Of a stretch of DNA of 64,000 bases, positions 34,835-47,039 are shown one piece after another. Numbering within the stretch: position 1 is the stretch's first letter; each line of letters opens with the position of its first letter. Under the pieces are notes generated by a model. That model saw only the letters and a program-made list of their open reading frames with translations. It had not been told where the DNA came from and did no database searches. The position numbers and the translations under genes are program-made. Origin of the DNA: Gnetum montanum (Eukaryota; Streptophyta; Gnetopsida; Gnetales; Gnetaceae); assembly GCA_015680685.1 (NCBI GenBank), contig MNCI01023815.1:338683-402682 (forward strand). Direction: 5' to 3'.

Positions 34835-35630
34835 ATCTTCACCTTGAGCCAAAATTGATCCTTGTATCTCCTTTACTAAATCCTTCATATCAACTACTTA
34901 GCTACCTTTGATGAAGTTGCAAGAAGTTCAAGTACCACCTAAACTTCTTTAATAGAAGAGGCTTTGTTAACATATCCATTGCATTCATCGAAGTGTGAAC
35001 CTTCTATAAATTTACATACCTTTCCTTCACATGTTATCAAACAAAGTGGTATTTCTTTGGATATGCTTGGACCTTTATGAAATGCTAGATTGTATGCCAA
35101 AAAGATGGTACTATGACTATCAAAAAATATTGAAATCTTCTTCTCATGCCTATCCAAATCCTCCAAAAGATTCTACAACCAAATCCCTTCTCTACAAGCT
35201 TGCAAAGAAGCAATGTACTCTACCTCCATGATAGAAAGAGCCAGCACTAATTGTAGCTTGGACTTTCAAGAAATAGGTCCTCCTACCATTGTGAACACTT
35301 AACCTAATGTAGAATTCTGTTTGTCTAAATCCCTTGCAAATTTTAAATCATAATAGCGTACCAAATCCTTCTTATCCCTGCCATAGCAAGTATGCAGCCC
35401 TACTATTCCTTTAAGATACTTGAGAATCCACTAGACAACTTTCCAATGCTTCTTTCCTAGATTTCCCATGAACTTGCTAACAAGTCTAACATGATGCATA
35501 ATGTCTAGTCTTGTACCTATGATTGCATACATCAAGCTACTAATAGCATTGGAGTATAGGACTTGAGACATATACTTCCTTGCTTTCTCACTTTGAGGGC
35601 AAAGCTAAGAAGATAACTTAAACTACATTC
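34835..35630 (-). pseudogene. Copia C RNase H region
   Basis: Minus translation includes the remains of the STTEAEY-type block around 35,230 (TISAG-FYHGGRVHCF), LDRHEKKISIFFDSHSTIFL, and HFDECNGYVNKASSIKEV at the end of pol. Multiple stops and frameshifts. Confidence 0.6.
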
Positions 35631-36420
35631 CAATGGGAGTTTCCATCAGTTTGGTATTTTTCCTACCAAACCTCTCAATAATCTTTTTAACATAGTGCTC
35701 TTGAGACAACCATAACTTCCCATTTCTCCTATCACAAGTGATCTCTATACTAAGGATATTCTTAGCTACCTCCAAGTCTTTCATGTTAAACTTTGTTTCC
35801 AACAACTCTTTGAGTTTCCTAATCTCCACCTTATTCCTACCTATAATAAGTATGTCATCCACATACAGGACTAATGAAATGAGGTTTTCATCTTCACACT
35901 TTCTACTATACACACATGGATCTACAGTACATCTATGGAAACCAATTTTGCACATGAAAGAATCAAACCTTTTGTATTGTTGCCTTTGACTCTATTTTAG
36001 CTTGCACATTACCTTCTTCAGCTTGCACACATGATTCTCTTTGCCTTTTACAACAAACCCTTCAGGTTGTTTTATGAAGATATCCTCTTCTAATTTACCA
36101 TGCAGAAATGTTATCCTAACATCCATCTGCTCTAGCTCTAGATCCTTCATAGCAGTTAAGCAAAAATAATCCTGATTATAGCGAACTTGGCTACTGGTGA
36201 AAAAATGTCAAAGAAGTCTACACCCAATTTTTGAAGGTACCATTTTTCCATCAACCTTACCTTAAACCTTCCAATCATTCCTGCTATAGCATGTTTCACC
36301 TTGAATAACCATATGCAATCAATTACTTTCTACCCTTAAGAAGCTACACTAGCTTCCAAGTCACATTCTTTAAGAGACATTACATCTCTTCTTCCATGGT
36401 TATTTGCCACTTGTGTCTGT
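35623..36420 (-). pseudogene. Copia C reverse transcriptase
   Basis: The open part 35,955-35,623 reads VDPCVYSRKCEDENLISLVL, then YVDDILIIGRNKVEI, KFNMKDLEVAKNIL and YVKKIIERFG. The Copia YVDD active site is intact. Upstream up to about 36,420 further RT sequence (reverse of the Q-MDVRITFLHG block) is interrupted by stops. Confidence 0.9.
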
Positions 36421-37150
36421 GTTCCTTTAGGTGCTTCCACTTGATTCTCTTCTCTATTCTCCTTATTGCTGTTACTTTCAAGTGTTTGCATCTCCACAAA
36501 AAATTCCTTAGAAGAATGATCCTCTATAGCCTATTCCTATCCATTCTTCTATAAAAGAGAAGATTTATCAAATAGTACATCCCTACTAATGGATATCTTC
36601 CTAGAAATAGGAGCCCATAACCTATATCCCTTGGTGCCATCTGCATATCTAAGAAATGTGCATTTCTTGGACTTAGGATCTAGCTTGCTCCTCTCGACAC
36701 TTGGAATATGAACATACGTCGTGCAGCCAAAGGTCCTAAGATGATCATATCTCCCTAGTGATCCACTCTATATCTCATTTGGAGCCTTGCAATCTATTGC
36801 AAAAGAAAAAGTCCTATTCACCAAATAACATGCTATATTGACTACCTCCATTCAAAATTCCTTATCCTTGCATAGTTCATCATGCTTTTGGCACATTCTA
36901 GAAGTGTATGATTCATCCTTTTTGTGATAGCATTTTGCTATGGAGTTTGTCAAATTTCTTTTGATTCCTTCAAACTTACAGTATACCTCAAACTCCTTCA
37001 AGATATATTCTCCCCCCAAATCTAACCTTAGACACTTTCAAAAGCATTTAAAATTTTTCAACCTTTCAAAAGCATACACACTTTCAAAACTCCTTAGTGT
37101 TCTTCTCCACTTAGGCTTAAAAAATTTTAAACCTTTCAAAAGCATTATAT
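36420..37150 (-). pseudogene. Copia C integrase C-terminal part
   Basis: Minus translation gives HLRTFGCTTYVHIPSVERSK, then KCTFLRYADGTKGYRLWAP and RKISISRDVLFDKS: the usual C-terminal integrase block of Copia (FGC.AYVH...K..FLGY..G.KGYRLW....ISRDV.FDE). Confidence 0.85.
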
Positions 37151-37750
37151 TTTAGTTTCAAAGAAAAGATCCATAACTTTCTTGATTTTTTTGTCAATGT
37201 AGGTAATGAAATTTCTTGCACCTTCCAAAGATGCTTGATGAGCCAAACCCCAAACATCACTATGCGCAAGATCCAAGATGTCCCTACTCTTGGTTCTGCT
37301 ACTTGTAAACTTGATCCTACATTGCTTTCCATACATATAGTGCTTGCAAAATTCATATTCTATTCTACACACTCTTGGTAGCATATTCTTATTAAGTAAA
37401 TTATTCAACCCAAGCTCACTAATGTGGCCAAGTCTCCAATGCCACAACATGGATGTAGTAGCTTTCCCAACTGTAGCATATGCTTCTCCAACCATGGTTT
37501 CTTTGATTAGCTTGTAGAGATTCTTGTGCTTCTTGCCCTTCATCACCACAAGAGAGCCTTTGAAGACCTTCAAAAGATCATTTTCACCTGTGTACTTGCA
37601 ACCAAGACCATCCAAAACTTCAAGAGAAATCAAATTTCTCCTCATCTTTGGTTCGTGCTTCACATCTCTGAGAGTTCTCATAATTCTATCATGTATCTTG
37701 CTCCAAAATGTGCTAATACCAATAATTCTAGCCTCATCATTTATTCCCAT
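37145..37750 (-). pseudogene. Copia C gag-pre-integrase and integrase N-terminal part
   Basis: 201 open codons: NLISLEVLDGLGCKYTGEND, NLYKLIKETMVGEA and LWHWRLGHISELGLNNLLNK, followed by the Cys/His part FCKHYMYGKQCRIKF and LDLAHSDVWG. The GAG-pre-integrase WH-RLGH motif and zinc-binding residues are clear. The first catalytic Asp (HSDVWG) is present. Confidence 0.92.
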
Positions 37751-37951
37751 TAGAAGTTGTCTCCTAGTAGTTTTGTGATATGTCTAGAACTAAGATTTGT
37801 TGGGAGTGATGTGCTATGAAGCCTCTGAATCAAGGATTCAAGCATCATTATCAGAAGCTCCTAAAGTTACAAGAATATCATCTCCATTTTTTGAAGCATC
37901 TCTATTTGTAGTGTTTGCCTCATTTTTAGAAGATGAGTTGCCTTCTTCTTT

Positions 37952-38720
37952 CTACTTGGCTTCCTGGTTTGCTTTAAGCTTTTGGCATTCATGCTTGAAA
38001 TGTTCCTTCTTGTGGAAGTAGAAGCACTTCTTCTCCTTCTTTTTTAATTTTTTAGATCTTGACTTTGATCTAGAAAAACCTTTGTGAGATCCTCTCTCCA
38101 TCACGCATCCTCTAGTTTTCAAGCCTTCTCTGAATGTGTTTACATTTGAGGCATTTATTCTTTCTTCTAAAAGAAGAGTTGTAGTCACCATGTCCAACTC
38201 TATGATATCCTTTCCATAGAGAAACATGGTTGCAAGAGGTTATACGATGGTGGGAGAGATTTCAATAAGATGGAGGCTTGATCTTTCTCCTCAACTTGCA
38301 TCTCAATGCTTGACAGGCAATAGATAAGCTCATTGAGACCATTCAGATGGTACACAACGAACATCCCTTCCTTCATCTTGAAGTCATAGAGCTCCAAATT
38401 CAAAGATAGCTCCTATACAAATCCTCCAACTTTCTCGACAATGTAATAGTTGAAACCTCCTTTGCAACAATGAACAAGACTTGATCTGCAAGAATCAAGT
38501 GAATGGTGCTTTAAGCTCTCAAATCCAAATCCTCCCAATCTTCATCTAACACTTCTTTAGGTTTTTTCACTTTCTCTTGCAATGCCTTGTGTAGATCTTA
38601 CTGAATGAGCAAATCCTTGACATTGATCTACAATACCCTAAATTTTTTCTTGCTATTAAAATTCTCTACATCAAACTTTACATTTGAGATCCTAAAGGCC
38701 ATTCTTCCACAACTATCACC
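37952..38720 (-). pseudogene. Copia C gag
   Basis: Contains YDFKMKEGMFVVYHLNGLNE, EKDQASILLKSLPPSYN (UBN2-type gag core) and a nucleocapsid motif CFYFHKKEHFKHEC in which the second Cys of C-x2-C-x4-H-x4-C is replaced by Phe. Broken into at least two frames (38,403-38,200 and 38,227-37,952). Confidence 0.85.
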
Positions 38721-38724
38721 AACT

Positions 38725-38742
38725 AGCTACTCTAATATGAAT
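38725..38742 (-). other. Copia C primer binding site
   Basis: The minus strand directly after the 5' LTR reads CATATTAGAGTAGC, a decayed version of the initiator tRNA-Met site TGGTATCAGAGCAGC. Confidence 0.6.
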
Positions 38743-39209
38743 TGTAATGAATGTTGCAAGAAAAATCTCAAGATTGAATAGTGGATAAAAGAAAGAATAA
38801 TGAATGTGAAATCATGAATAAAAATTAGAAATAAAATAAAATAACAATGAAGAAATAAATGTAGAATATAACAATGGTTCACATGGTTCGGTAGAGTGCT
38901 TACATCCATAGGAATGGAGGATTCTTTTTAGCAAATGCAAGAAGCAAAATTACAAACACTTGCATTGTAATACAACAACTGCATATAGATATGCCCCACC
39001 TCATTCTTCTTATTAAATGACACATACCCCATCACAATATTATATAGCCCTTAGGCACACCCTAAAACAAAAAATAATGATCACTACTCCTATTCTCCTA
39101 TTTTAGTAAAGAGAATAAATGCCCAAAATAGCTAGGAGCATTACCATCCAAAGATAGAAAACTAGCATACATTGTTTTAGAACTCCTAATTTTTGCTCAC
39201 ATCATTACA
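38743..39209 (-). repeat. 5' LTR of Copia C
   Basis: Pairs with 34,370-34,834. Shared internal landmarks are TGGTTCGGTAGA, CTTACATCCA and TTACCATCCAAAGATAGAAA. Begins (minus) TGTAATGATGTGAGC. Confidence 0.85.
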
Positions 39210-39718
39210 TTTGCTTCATGGATCATACATGGTCTAGGCCATTTCACCTATATGGGCCAATGTAGGAATGTCCCACAACCATGTCATCGAAGGAAACATC
39301 TCCTTCACATTAATGAACCAAGCTACGAATGTCTTACGTTTAATGTCAAACATTTTTATAACGTTTTGTAGCTCCCTGTAGTCATTCATGTTCCTTGTTA
39401 GGTTCTCAATAATAGATTGTTGGTCATTGAATCTATTTCTAAGGACTTCAAGCTCTACATTAGTTGTCTTTAACTTTTATTTCATCTCTTTATGGAGCTT
39501 GAATTCTACCTCATAGAGGAGGTAGGAATTGGAAACCTCCCTCTTCCAACTCTAATCTTATCCTCCTAACTATTAGCATTACTAAGTTTGCATGCTAAAG
39601 GTTCGCAAGCTTCATATACTCCATCATCTCCTCAATTTGCAACTCCAAGTGAATTTCTACCTTATTATATGCATTCAATCCATCGAAGATGGACTACTAC
39701 ACATCTTCTCTTTGTTAG
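39210..39718 (-). pseudogene. Element A 3' ORF segment between C and B
   Basis: Aligns with 40,985-41,480 of element B (GATCATACATGGTC versus GATCATGTATGGTC, then CAATGTAGG/CAATGTGGG, then AGTCATTCATGTTCC versus AGTTATTCATTCTCC). Coding on the minus strand with many stops. Confidence 0.7.
39714..39718. other. Target duplication GTTAG (left of B)
   Basis: GTTAG just before the B LTR start compares with GCTAG at 53,116-53,120 on the other side (4/5). The joined flanks then match the uninterrupted B homologue (CCTTGCTAGAG). Confidence 0.6.
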
Positions 39719-40602
39719 TGATGAGTGATGAAGGTACCCCTCCACCCAACCATACAAATCATAAGCGTTTACACATGATTTAGTCAAATTCCATGGAGTC
39801 TATAGTTTTCCAATGCACTAGTTCTCTAGGAAGTGAACTTGGTATTGAGAACATTCGTTGTCTTATGGTTTAAGTGTAATTGAGGCACATGATTTTTATC
39901 ATTTTGTGTTTTATGGTTTTGGTACTTGAAATAAATAGGATAAAGAATAAAGTAATTTAATGTCTACTTTAATCTAATTTACTAACTATTATGTAATTAG
40001 TCCTAACATAAGTATCCGGTCCCACTTGTCGTACACATCCTAAACACATATAATGTTGTTGGGTTACCAAGCTTTAAGCACTGTTGAGATTACCACATGT
40101 CATACACATGCTCAAAGCAGTCGTACTTATGTGTTTACTTAATCACAATTTAGCTTATCTCCCTTAATTACTTAATTAGCTTAATTACTAGGGAACATTG
40201 AATAAATAACCAAAAGCATTATATGCATGAATAAAATATTTAAGCTATTTAGAATGCTGCAAGGTTTATCAAGAAGCTCATCTTTATTGCTACACACACT
40301 ATCATGCTTAGGTACAATAGTGTTCAAATAAAGATCCGTACACTCAATGACTTCTATTGTGGGCACTTAGGAAAATATTCTAACTTTCAAATGGAAAAAC
40401 TACAAGAGCTTTCCTACAACAATGACAAGATGATGCCTAAACACAATAGGTTGGCATGTATTTATTGGTAAGAATAGACTTTACATCGATAGGGCCACGT
40501 CAATGCATCACATGATGCACTGACAGGGCCTAGGTGATGTGGCCCAGTCGACATGGCCTAGTTAATGAGGTCTCATCAACATAGTTAATTTGTGACTCAT
40601 CA
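39719..40602 (-). repeat. 3' LTR of element B
   Basis: TGATGAGT...ACTCATCA termini. Collinear with 52,148-53,115, for example TCTATAGTTTTCCAATGCAC and GTTGTTGGGTTACCAAGC. Read on the minus strand it is preceded by the PPT GTCATGGGGGCA (40,603-40,614). Confidence 0.9.
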
Positions 40603-40852
40603 TGCCCCCATGACTGAATGAAAACTAGTCCTTGAGTTCTTTACAAAATTGGAAAGGTATGGAATTATTGACTAGCACATGACTTAACAAAACTACATGA
40701 CAAAACTAAGTGTCCAAGTGTCTGGATCAATAAAATTACAAATTGTGGTGTTCATGACACAAAATTAAACACCAAATAAAAAGTAGACAACATGTCCTCT
40801 GATGGTGTGAAGACAATTGAAAAGATCACATGGTCCTAGGCAATGAAGGCTC

Positions 40853-43800
40853 CTAAGGCTCTAACAAACCTTCTCTAGCTTTAGGCACATGCGATGGTTG
40901 AAGCTGTTGTGGTTGTCTAGCTATTGTTGCAACTTCTAGTGGCAAATGTAAAACATGCAACAATGCTTTCATTTTTTCTTCCTTACTCCTAGGATCATGT
41001 ATGGTCCACGCAGCTTTGCCAATGTGGGCCAAAATGGGCACATACCAAGGATAGGGAATTGCTAGGAACAACTCCTTAGCATTGATAAACTAGGCAGTGA
41101 ACTATTTGTGTTTGATATCGAATGCCCTAACTACATTCTGCAGCTCCTTGTAGTTATTCATTCTCCTAGCCAAGTTCTCGACAATTGATCATTGATCAAT
41201 GAATTATGCCTTAAGAACTTTAAGTTCAACATTTTTCATCTCAAGCTTTTTCTTGATGTCATTGTGGTGTTTCAACTTAGCCTTGTACAAAAAGTATGAG
41301 CTGGCCACTTATTTTTCAAGTTTTGACCATGGTTGTCTAGTAGTCAGCATTACTAGATTTGTGTATCAAAGATTAACTAGTTCCATATATTCTATCATTT
41401 CCTTGATTTGCAACTCCTTCATTTAGATCTCTACTTTGTTATAGACATCTATCCAATTAATGATAGGCTACCATACCTCTCTTCCTTGCTAGAGTTTTTG
41501 GAGGGCCTCATTTACTTTTGTCTTAGTCACTTGGATATTCTTTTCATTCACTTCCTTCTGCAGGCCAACCTGATCTCTATAGTGATTCTTGACTCTCTTA
41601 AATTTGAGAGCCTCATTCTTCTAGGTAGCAATTTCAATGGTAGATTTTTTATGTAAGGCATGAACTTCTTCCATAGACATATTACAATTTTTTGCTACCA
41701 ATTTCCTCAATTCCATGTTTTCTCTAGCTAGCTACTCCTATTGTTGATGGATGAATTCTTGCATCTACTATTTTTGTGCATTAACATTTCATACATAATG
41801 GTTTTTTGAACCAATTCCTTTTGAAATGAATAGATCTTTACTTCGGCCATGAACTAGTTAAAGATAGACGTCACCATTCCCTCCTCAACTTGTTTTAATC
41901 ATCCTTGAAGCTGTTGAAAAACTTCATCTTTGGTTATTGCATGGTTGAGATGTATAGGGTTAGCAAAGTGGGCACATAATTCAACAACCTCTATGACCAA
42001 GAATTGGTTTTTTGCTTAAGCCATTTCAAGTTACCCTTCTAGGATGATACATTTCCCCTTTGCCTTAAGCATCTCTGACTGGGTTACAATAATGTTGTTT
42101 GGAAAATTAAAGATGTCTAGAATCAGTTACCTGGTCCCCACTAGTCAGTCTAGCAACTCTTCATGTTGGGCTACACTTAATCTTCTACTGATAGTTCCTA
42201 CATACATTTTCTATAGTTGTATGTCGGTCTAAACACTGGAGGTGTATTAAGTGCTTATGTGATTTGATCAGAAACCACTTCTATAGTTGTCTCATGCCCT
42301 TGGTGTTGCATCACCAATATAATTGGTCCCTCATCCTCCTCTAAGTGTACCAAAAAGGAGGTAGTATTCCTAGAGATTTTTGGAAATATATGATGTTGAG
42401 ATAGAGACACCGTCACCTCTCAAGCATTGGGATCCAATCTCGTGGATAGCTATGTTAGTTGGGCTAAGAATATTGGTCCACCTCCCTTCATCTGGCCAAT
42501 TGTTCAAGCCACCTCATTAAGGTGACTCATCATAGGTCAATATACAGATGGATCTTCACCACTCATTCTTGCTCGCTACTTTTTCTCATGCAAGAGCTAT
42601 TCTCAGATTTCACACAAGTTCTCAATGGCTACATAGGCCTTTAACATTGTTTCTTCATTAGGTGGTGGAGGTGGTGGTTGCTACTCCTCTTCCTTAGACA
42701 TGGTAGGAATCTTATCTTTCATCATTTTAGATCAAGAGACTATAGGAGTATGCTTGATCATGTCATTTCCATAGTAGATTATCCTTGCGCTTTTGTAAAT
42801 TTTTTGGACAAGGCATGGAAAAAGTAGAGCTTTCCTTCTATGCTCATTCTCTTTGAAATGCTTTTCTATTTCTAAATAGATTAACTATGGAAGGTTTGTT
42901 GGAAATCTCCCACTTAGAGTGATGCATGCTTTGGTAGAAGAGGTAGTCACCTTACTGGGCTTCATCATTGGATTGAGGTGATAGACTGATATCTTGAAGT
43001 ATATGTGCTCTGCTAATGTGAGCACACCAAAATCCTTGTAGTCAACCCCGTAACATCATTGAGTCCACTCCTTTTTGGCCTTTGGATTAACTTGCGTAGA
43101 TAACTGTGCTAGTTGTGCTCCAAAATTAGGCAACCCAAGAGCCTATGTGATGGCTTCAGCTACGTAGGATACCTGAATGTCCTTGATTTTCACAATGGAA
43201 CCTACCCTTCTATTGTTCCAGAAGAGGTATGTCTCTTTCATGTACCACTCCCCACTGGAAGTAATGATTGGCCACATGGGAGAGGTTTGCAATTGTGTCT
43301 TTACCTCTACTAGAGCATGTTCTAAAAATGGCCTTAAAAAGTATTGGACATCACAAGGCCTGATTGTGTCAAGGCAGGCTTGTGTTAGTCTAACTTCAAG
43401 TCTCAGTATGAGCCTTGATGCATCCCCTTACTGTGATTTTTCTATTGCAACCTCTTCCTTGGGAATCTATCAAACAAATTCCACTTCGGGCTCCTCCCAA
43501 AGAGGTCCCATTGCATAGGTTACTTTTGCTTGTTCCTAGGCTTGTTCTTGTTGACCCCTTATATTTCTTAGTCATTTCTCTCTTAGTTGAGATGGTCCTC
43601 CTTCCTACAATCATTTCGGTCTTGGTGCCATCTATAATCACAACACAACTACTAGCTAGCAATTAATGTGTAACGTGAAACAATTGGGATACCTTATCTT
43701 GTTAGGAAGGTTACACCTAGCTAAGTTGTGATTATGGCTAATTTAATCAATTTTAATCATTAGTTGATTTATATCTTAATATTAATAAGTAATTATAGTC

Positions 43801-44900
43801 ATACCAAAGGGTGTTGGAAGGGTCAAACTCTCAAAAAGTGATGGTTTAATATCATTATATTCTTTAACCCTTTAGGGGAGTCAGAAAAATTTGCAAAAAC
43901 TTTTTGTCAGAAAGCTTAAGGTTTATAGTTTCCTCAACTAAGCGCGTACCTTCAATAGCTACAAGATTAAAGAATGAAGTGATTTGGACAAATGGTTGGG
44001 AAGTTATGGGCTCTAGAAAATTTGGGGCTCTAAAAAATGGCAAAAACTCCTTTCTTGTTGTGAAGTAAATGATAAAAATTTCAGTACCTAGTAGTATTTA
44101 TAGAATTTTTGTATTGCATCGATGAGGCCTAGTGGATGGGGCCTCATCAATTGGGTTAGCTATGTCGACTAGACCTAGTCAACATGATTTTTGACCATTG
44201 TTGACTTTAGTCAAACTTTGAAAATACAAGGAATTTTTGAGTGAAATTGGAGTCAAATGAAAGCCTAAAAAGCCACAAACATGATGAAACTAGTAGAAGA
44301 GGGTGTTGGAGTTTAGAAAATTCAAAAAATTGAGAAAATGGTTAGAGAATGAATGTTATGAAAGTTTAAGGGGAACAGAGTTGGATGCACAATCGGGCAC
44401 GTGAAAGATATGATTACGACAATGTCTAAGGTAGGGGGCTTAACTATCCAAACTAAGAGATATGCAAGTGGGTCCTCCCCATAGCAGGCACATGTCCTTT
44501 TTACCCTTGCATAACCTTAACTAAGGAGTCTATGGGCCACATAGTCAATTAATGATTATGAAAAGTTAAGGATCAACCAAGAAGAATCTATCCAAGAATT
44601 TCAACATGTCAAACTAAGACATTGAGCATAACATAGAAACTGGCAGTGAGGTGAGTTATGACAGCATAGATGAATGACTGAGAAGTTAGGATGGAATCCT
44701 AAATTTAGGTCATAAGAGGTTCCTTGTGGAGTTTGTGTTTAAAATGACCTGAGAACATTCATCCTTAGTCTAGATCAAAACCAACCACTTACAGTGACTT
44801 CGCATTGCCACTCCAAGACCGATCCATCCCTTCAAGAAACAAGAGTGCTTCCACAAAATGACTGCCATTCCATAAAGAGAAGAAAAGAGAAGTAGGAAGT
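40853..44900 (-). pseudogene. Element B 3' ORF region (env position)
   Basis: Minus translation, with many stops, includes SMWPIITSSGEWYMKETYLF-like sequence, FKISVYHLNPMMKPSKV, a Glu/Pro-rich linker, long Glu/Lys-rich coiled-coil-like stretches around 41,200-42,000, and a C-terminal AIPYPWYVPILAHIGKAAW near 41,000. A conserved counterpart exists in element A (54,386-54,700 reads FKITTYHINPMMRSGKV). The position matches the extra ORF of Athila elements. Whether it is related to envelope proteins is not visible. Confidence 0.6.
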
Positions 44901-46280
44901 GAGAGAGGGCCTTAGTTAGAGAGGACCTTCAGGCATGGGTAATAAGTCTTTCCAATCCATAACGAGTGCTTGTAGTTTGTTTATTTGTTTAAAGGATGTG
45001 CTTTGCATTCCCATCATGTTGTTTTTTTTAAATGGGAACCACACCATGCCAAGACTTTATTTAATTTCTTGTTATTGGTCAACTTGGAATGGTAAGAAGT
45101 TAATGAAAACACTCAAACACCTAAGTAAGTAGACGAGTACAAAGAGTATTGAGTCCCCTTGAAGTCAAACCTTATGCAAACATTTGAATCCTTCCCAATT
45201 CCAAAAACTACCAAGGTCATAAATTTATTAAAAGTGTATTTAATGAAAGGGACCTCAAACTTCCAAAACAAGGAAAATCATAGAGTTTGTGGATGGGTGG
45301 ATGATGTGGACTCATTACCTGTTCCATGAAAAATAAACCATGTCTTAGTCATCAGACATTAGAATTCAAAAATACAAACCAAAAAGTAGTAATCAAAATA
45401 TTTAGCACAAACCACCATTAGTAAACAACAACAATGACACTATGTCCTATGGTAATAAAACACTTTTATTAGCAAAAATAATGAAAATTCACACAAAAAA
45501 TTAAAATATATAAGAAATTATAAAATATTCAAGAAAGATAAAACATATTAACAATGTTGTAAAACAAAAATTGAGAAAATCAATTGAGTGAAAAACCAAG
45601 AATGGGTAAAAATCAACAAAGTGTAAAACAAAAATGTGTAAAACAAAAAGTAAGAAACTGAGGAGCCATGTGTATAATTAGCATAGATGGCCATCTCCCC
45701 CATGACTGGGTTGAAGGGAAGAGATGCAAAATATAGAGCATGATTGTCCATCCGATGAGGTAGTAGTTGCATTAGCTTGTCTTGGCTCTAGGAAAGGTTT
45801 CACCTGTTAGATGTTGACCAACTGCTTTCTTTATGGCTCTTAGGTTTGTATATTAACATGGTCCCATAAAGGGAAAGGTTTTATCAATTATATAAGATGC
45901 CTCCCACAATGTTTAGAATTTTGTTTTTTAGGGTACATGTGTGGGGTTCTAGTAGAGAACCTTATCTCCAGGTTCAAATTTTGCTTTCTATATTCTAAGG
46001 TTATGGCACTTCTTGTTGTATGTCTTGTGCACTTTATTCGAAGATAGGACCACTAATCAATTTTCATCTAGCATGTTGAGGTTGATTAGTCTTTCTTTTT
46101 GTACTAAACTTAAGTCAAGATCCAAATCATAGGCAGTTGAGAGTGGCATAGAGCTCGTATTAAATTAGGAGCATTGGAAGTTTCCTATATACTAACTTGT
46201 AAGAAAAGTAGCCGATAGGGAGTTTCCATATTGAGTGTTAGGCCCAAAGGGCATTATTAAGTTTTGTGCTCCAATCTCTC
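44900..46280 (-). other. Element B spacer between integrase and 3' ORF
   Basis: A-rich DNA (45,360-45,660) plus the decayed C-terminal end of integrase. A short conserved stretch near 45,660-45,780 (minus SSDGQSCSIFCISSLQPSHG) also occurs at 57,240-57,310 in element A, so it may be functional or coding. Confidence 0.5.
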
Positions 46281-46289
46281 CTATATTTG

Positions 46290-46990
46290 CTAATAGTTCT
46301 TATTTAAATCTTTGTAATCTCCTTGTTAGTGACCTTTACTTGATCGTTGGCTTGGGCATGATAGGGTGTTGTTAATTTATGTTCAACCCCCAAATGTTGC
46401 ATCAACTTCCAAAAGGTGGAACTTGTAAAATGGGTTCCATTGTTAGAAATTAGTGCACGCAGCATACCAAACCTATTTATAATATGTTGTTGTACAAATC
46501 TAGTAGCAATGGATGATCTATAGTTAATGATGACTACTACTTTTGCCCATTTGGTATAGTAGTCGATTGCTATGATGATGTATGCCTTTTCATTGGACAT
46601 GGGTGTGATGGGACCCATGAAGTTAATGCCCCATATGTCAAAGGGCTTTAGTGGTTGAATCCACTGTTGAGGACTCTCCATCCAAGTGATCATCCCACCA
46701 TCTAGTTGATAACATTCATAGGATCAAACAAACTAGTGGACATCCCTGAAGATTGTGGGCCAATAGTATCCTACCATTAGGATTTTTATGATCATGCATC
46801 TCCTAGCATAGTGGCCTCCACAAGGGCCTTCATGAGCATCTTAGAGAACACACAATTGGTCTACATTAGGGACACACCAATGAACCAGGCCATTGGTGCA
46901 CACCTTGTAAAGATGTTCATTAATTTCCATGAAGCACTTAGCCCAATGCAAAAACTGTTGTTTCTTCTTAAAGTCAAAATCTTGTGGCAT
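46290..46990 (-). pseudogene. Element B integrase (catalytic residues lost)
   Basis: Minus translation: AHEGPCGGHYARR (zinc-binding His pair), SPQQWIQPLKPFDIWGINF, AIDYYTKWAKVVV, RFGMLRALISNNGTHF, LGVEHKLTTPYHAQAND and VKVTNKEI. The three catalytic acids expected in WGIDF, SDNGTHF and QVEVTNKEI are N, N and K. The homologous element A integrase still has GID and EVTNKEI, so these are losses in B. Confidence 0.92.
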
Positions 46991-47039
46991 CTTCTAAGTG
47001 AGAAGGTAGGTGAGGATGCCATCATATCATTTTAATTTG

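Larger units (their letters stand above)
34370..39209 (-). mobile_element. Full-length Ty1/Copia element C, 4.8 kb
   Basis: Two LTRs of about 465 bp (TGTAAT...ATTACA), PBS, gag, gag-pre-integrase, integrase, RT, RNase H and PPT in Copia order (integrase before RT). Inserted into the 3' ORF of element A, whose sequence resumes at 39,210. I could not find a convincing target duplication (TTTTT versus TTTGC). Confidence 0.88.

Noticed and set aside
34365-39214. Target-site duplication for Copia C
   Set aside because: Flanks TTTTT and TTTGC match too poorly to claim. The boundary rests on LTR alignment and resumption of element A.
43113-43666. Plus-strand ORFs opposite the element B 3' ORF as an antisense gene
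   Set aside because: The minus-strand reading is conserved in element A and carries the motifs. The plus frames are shadows without splice-phase support.
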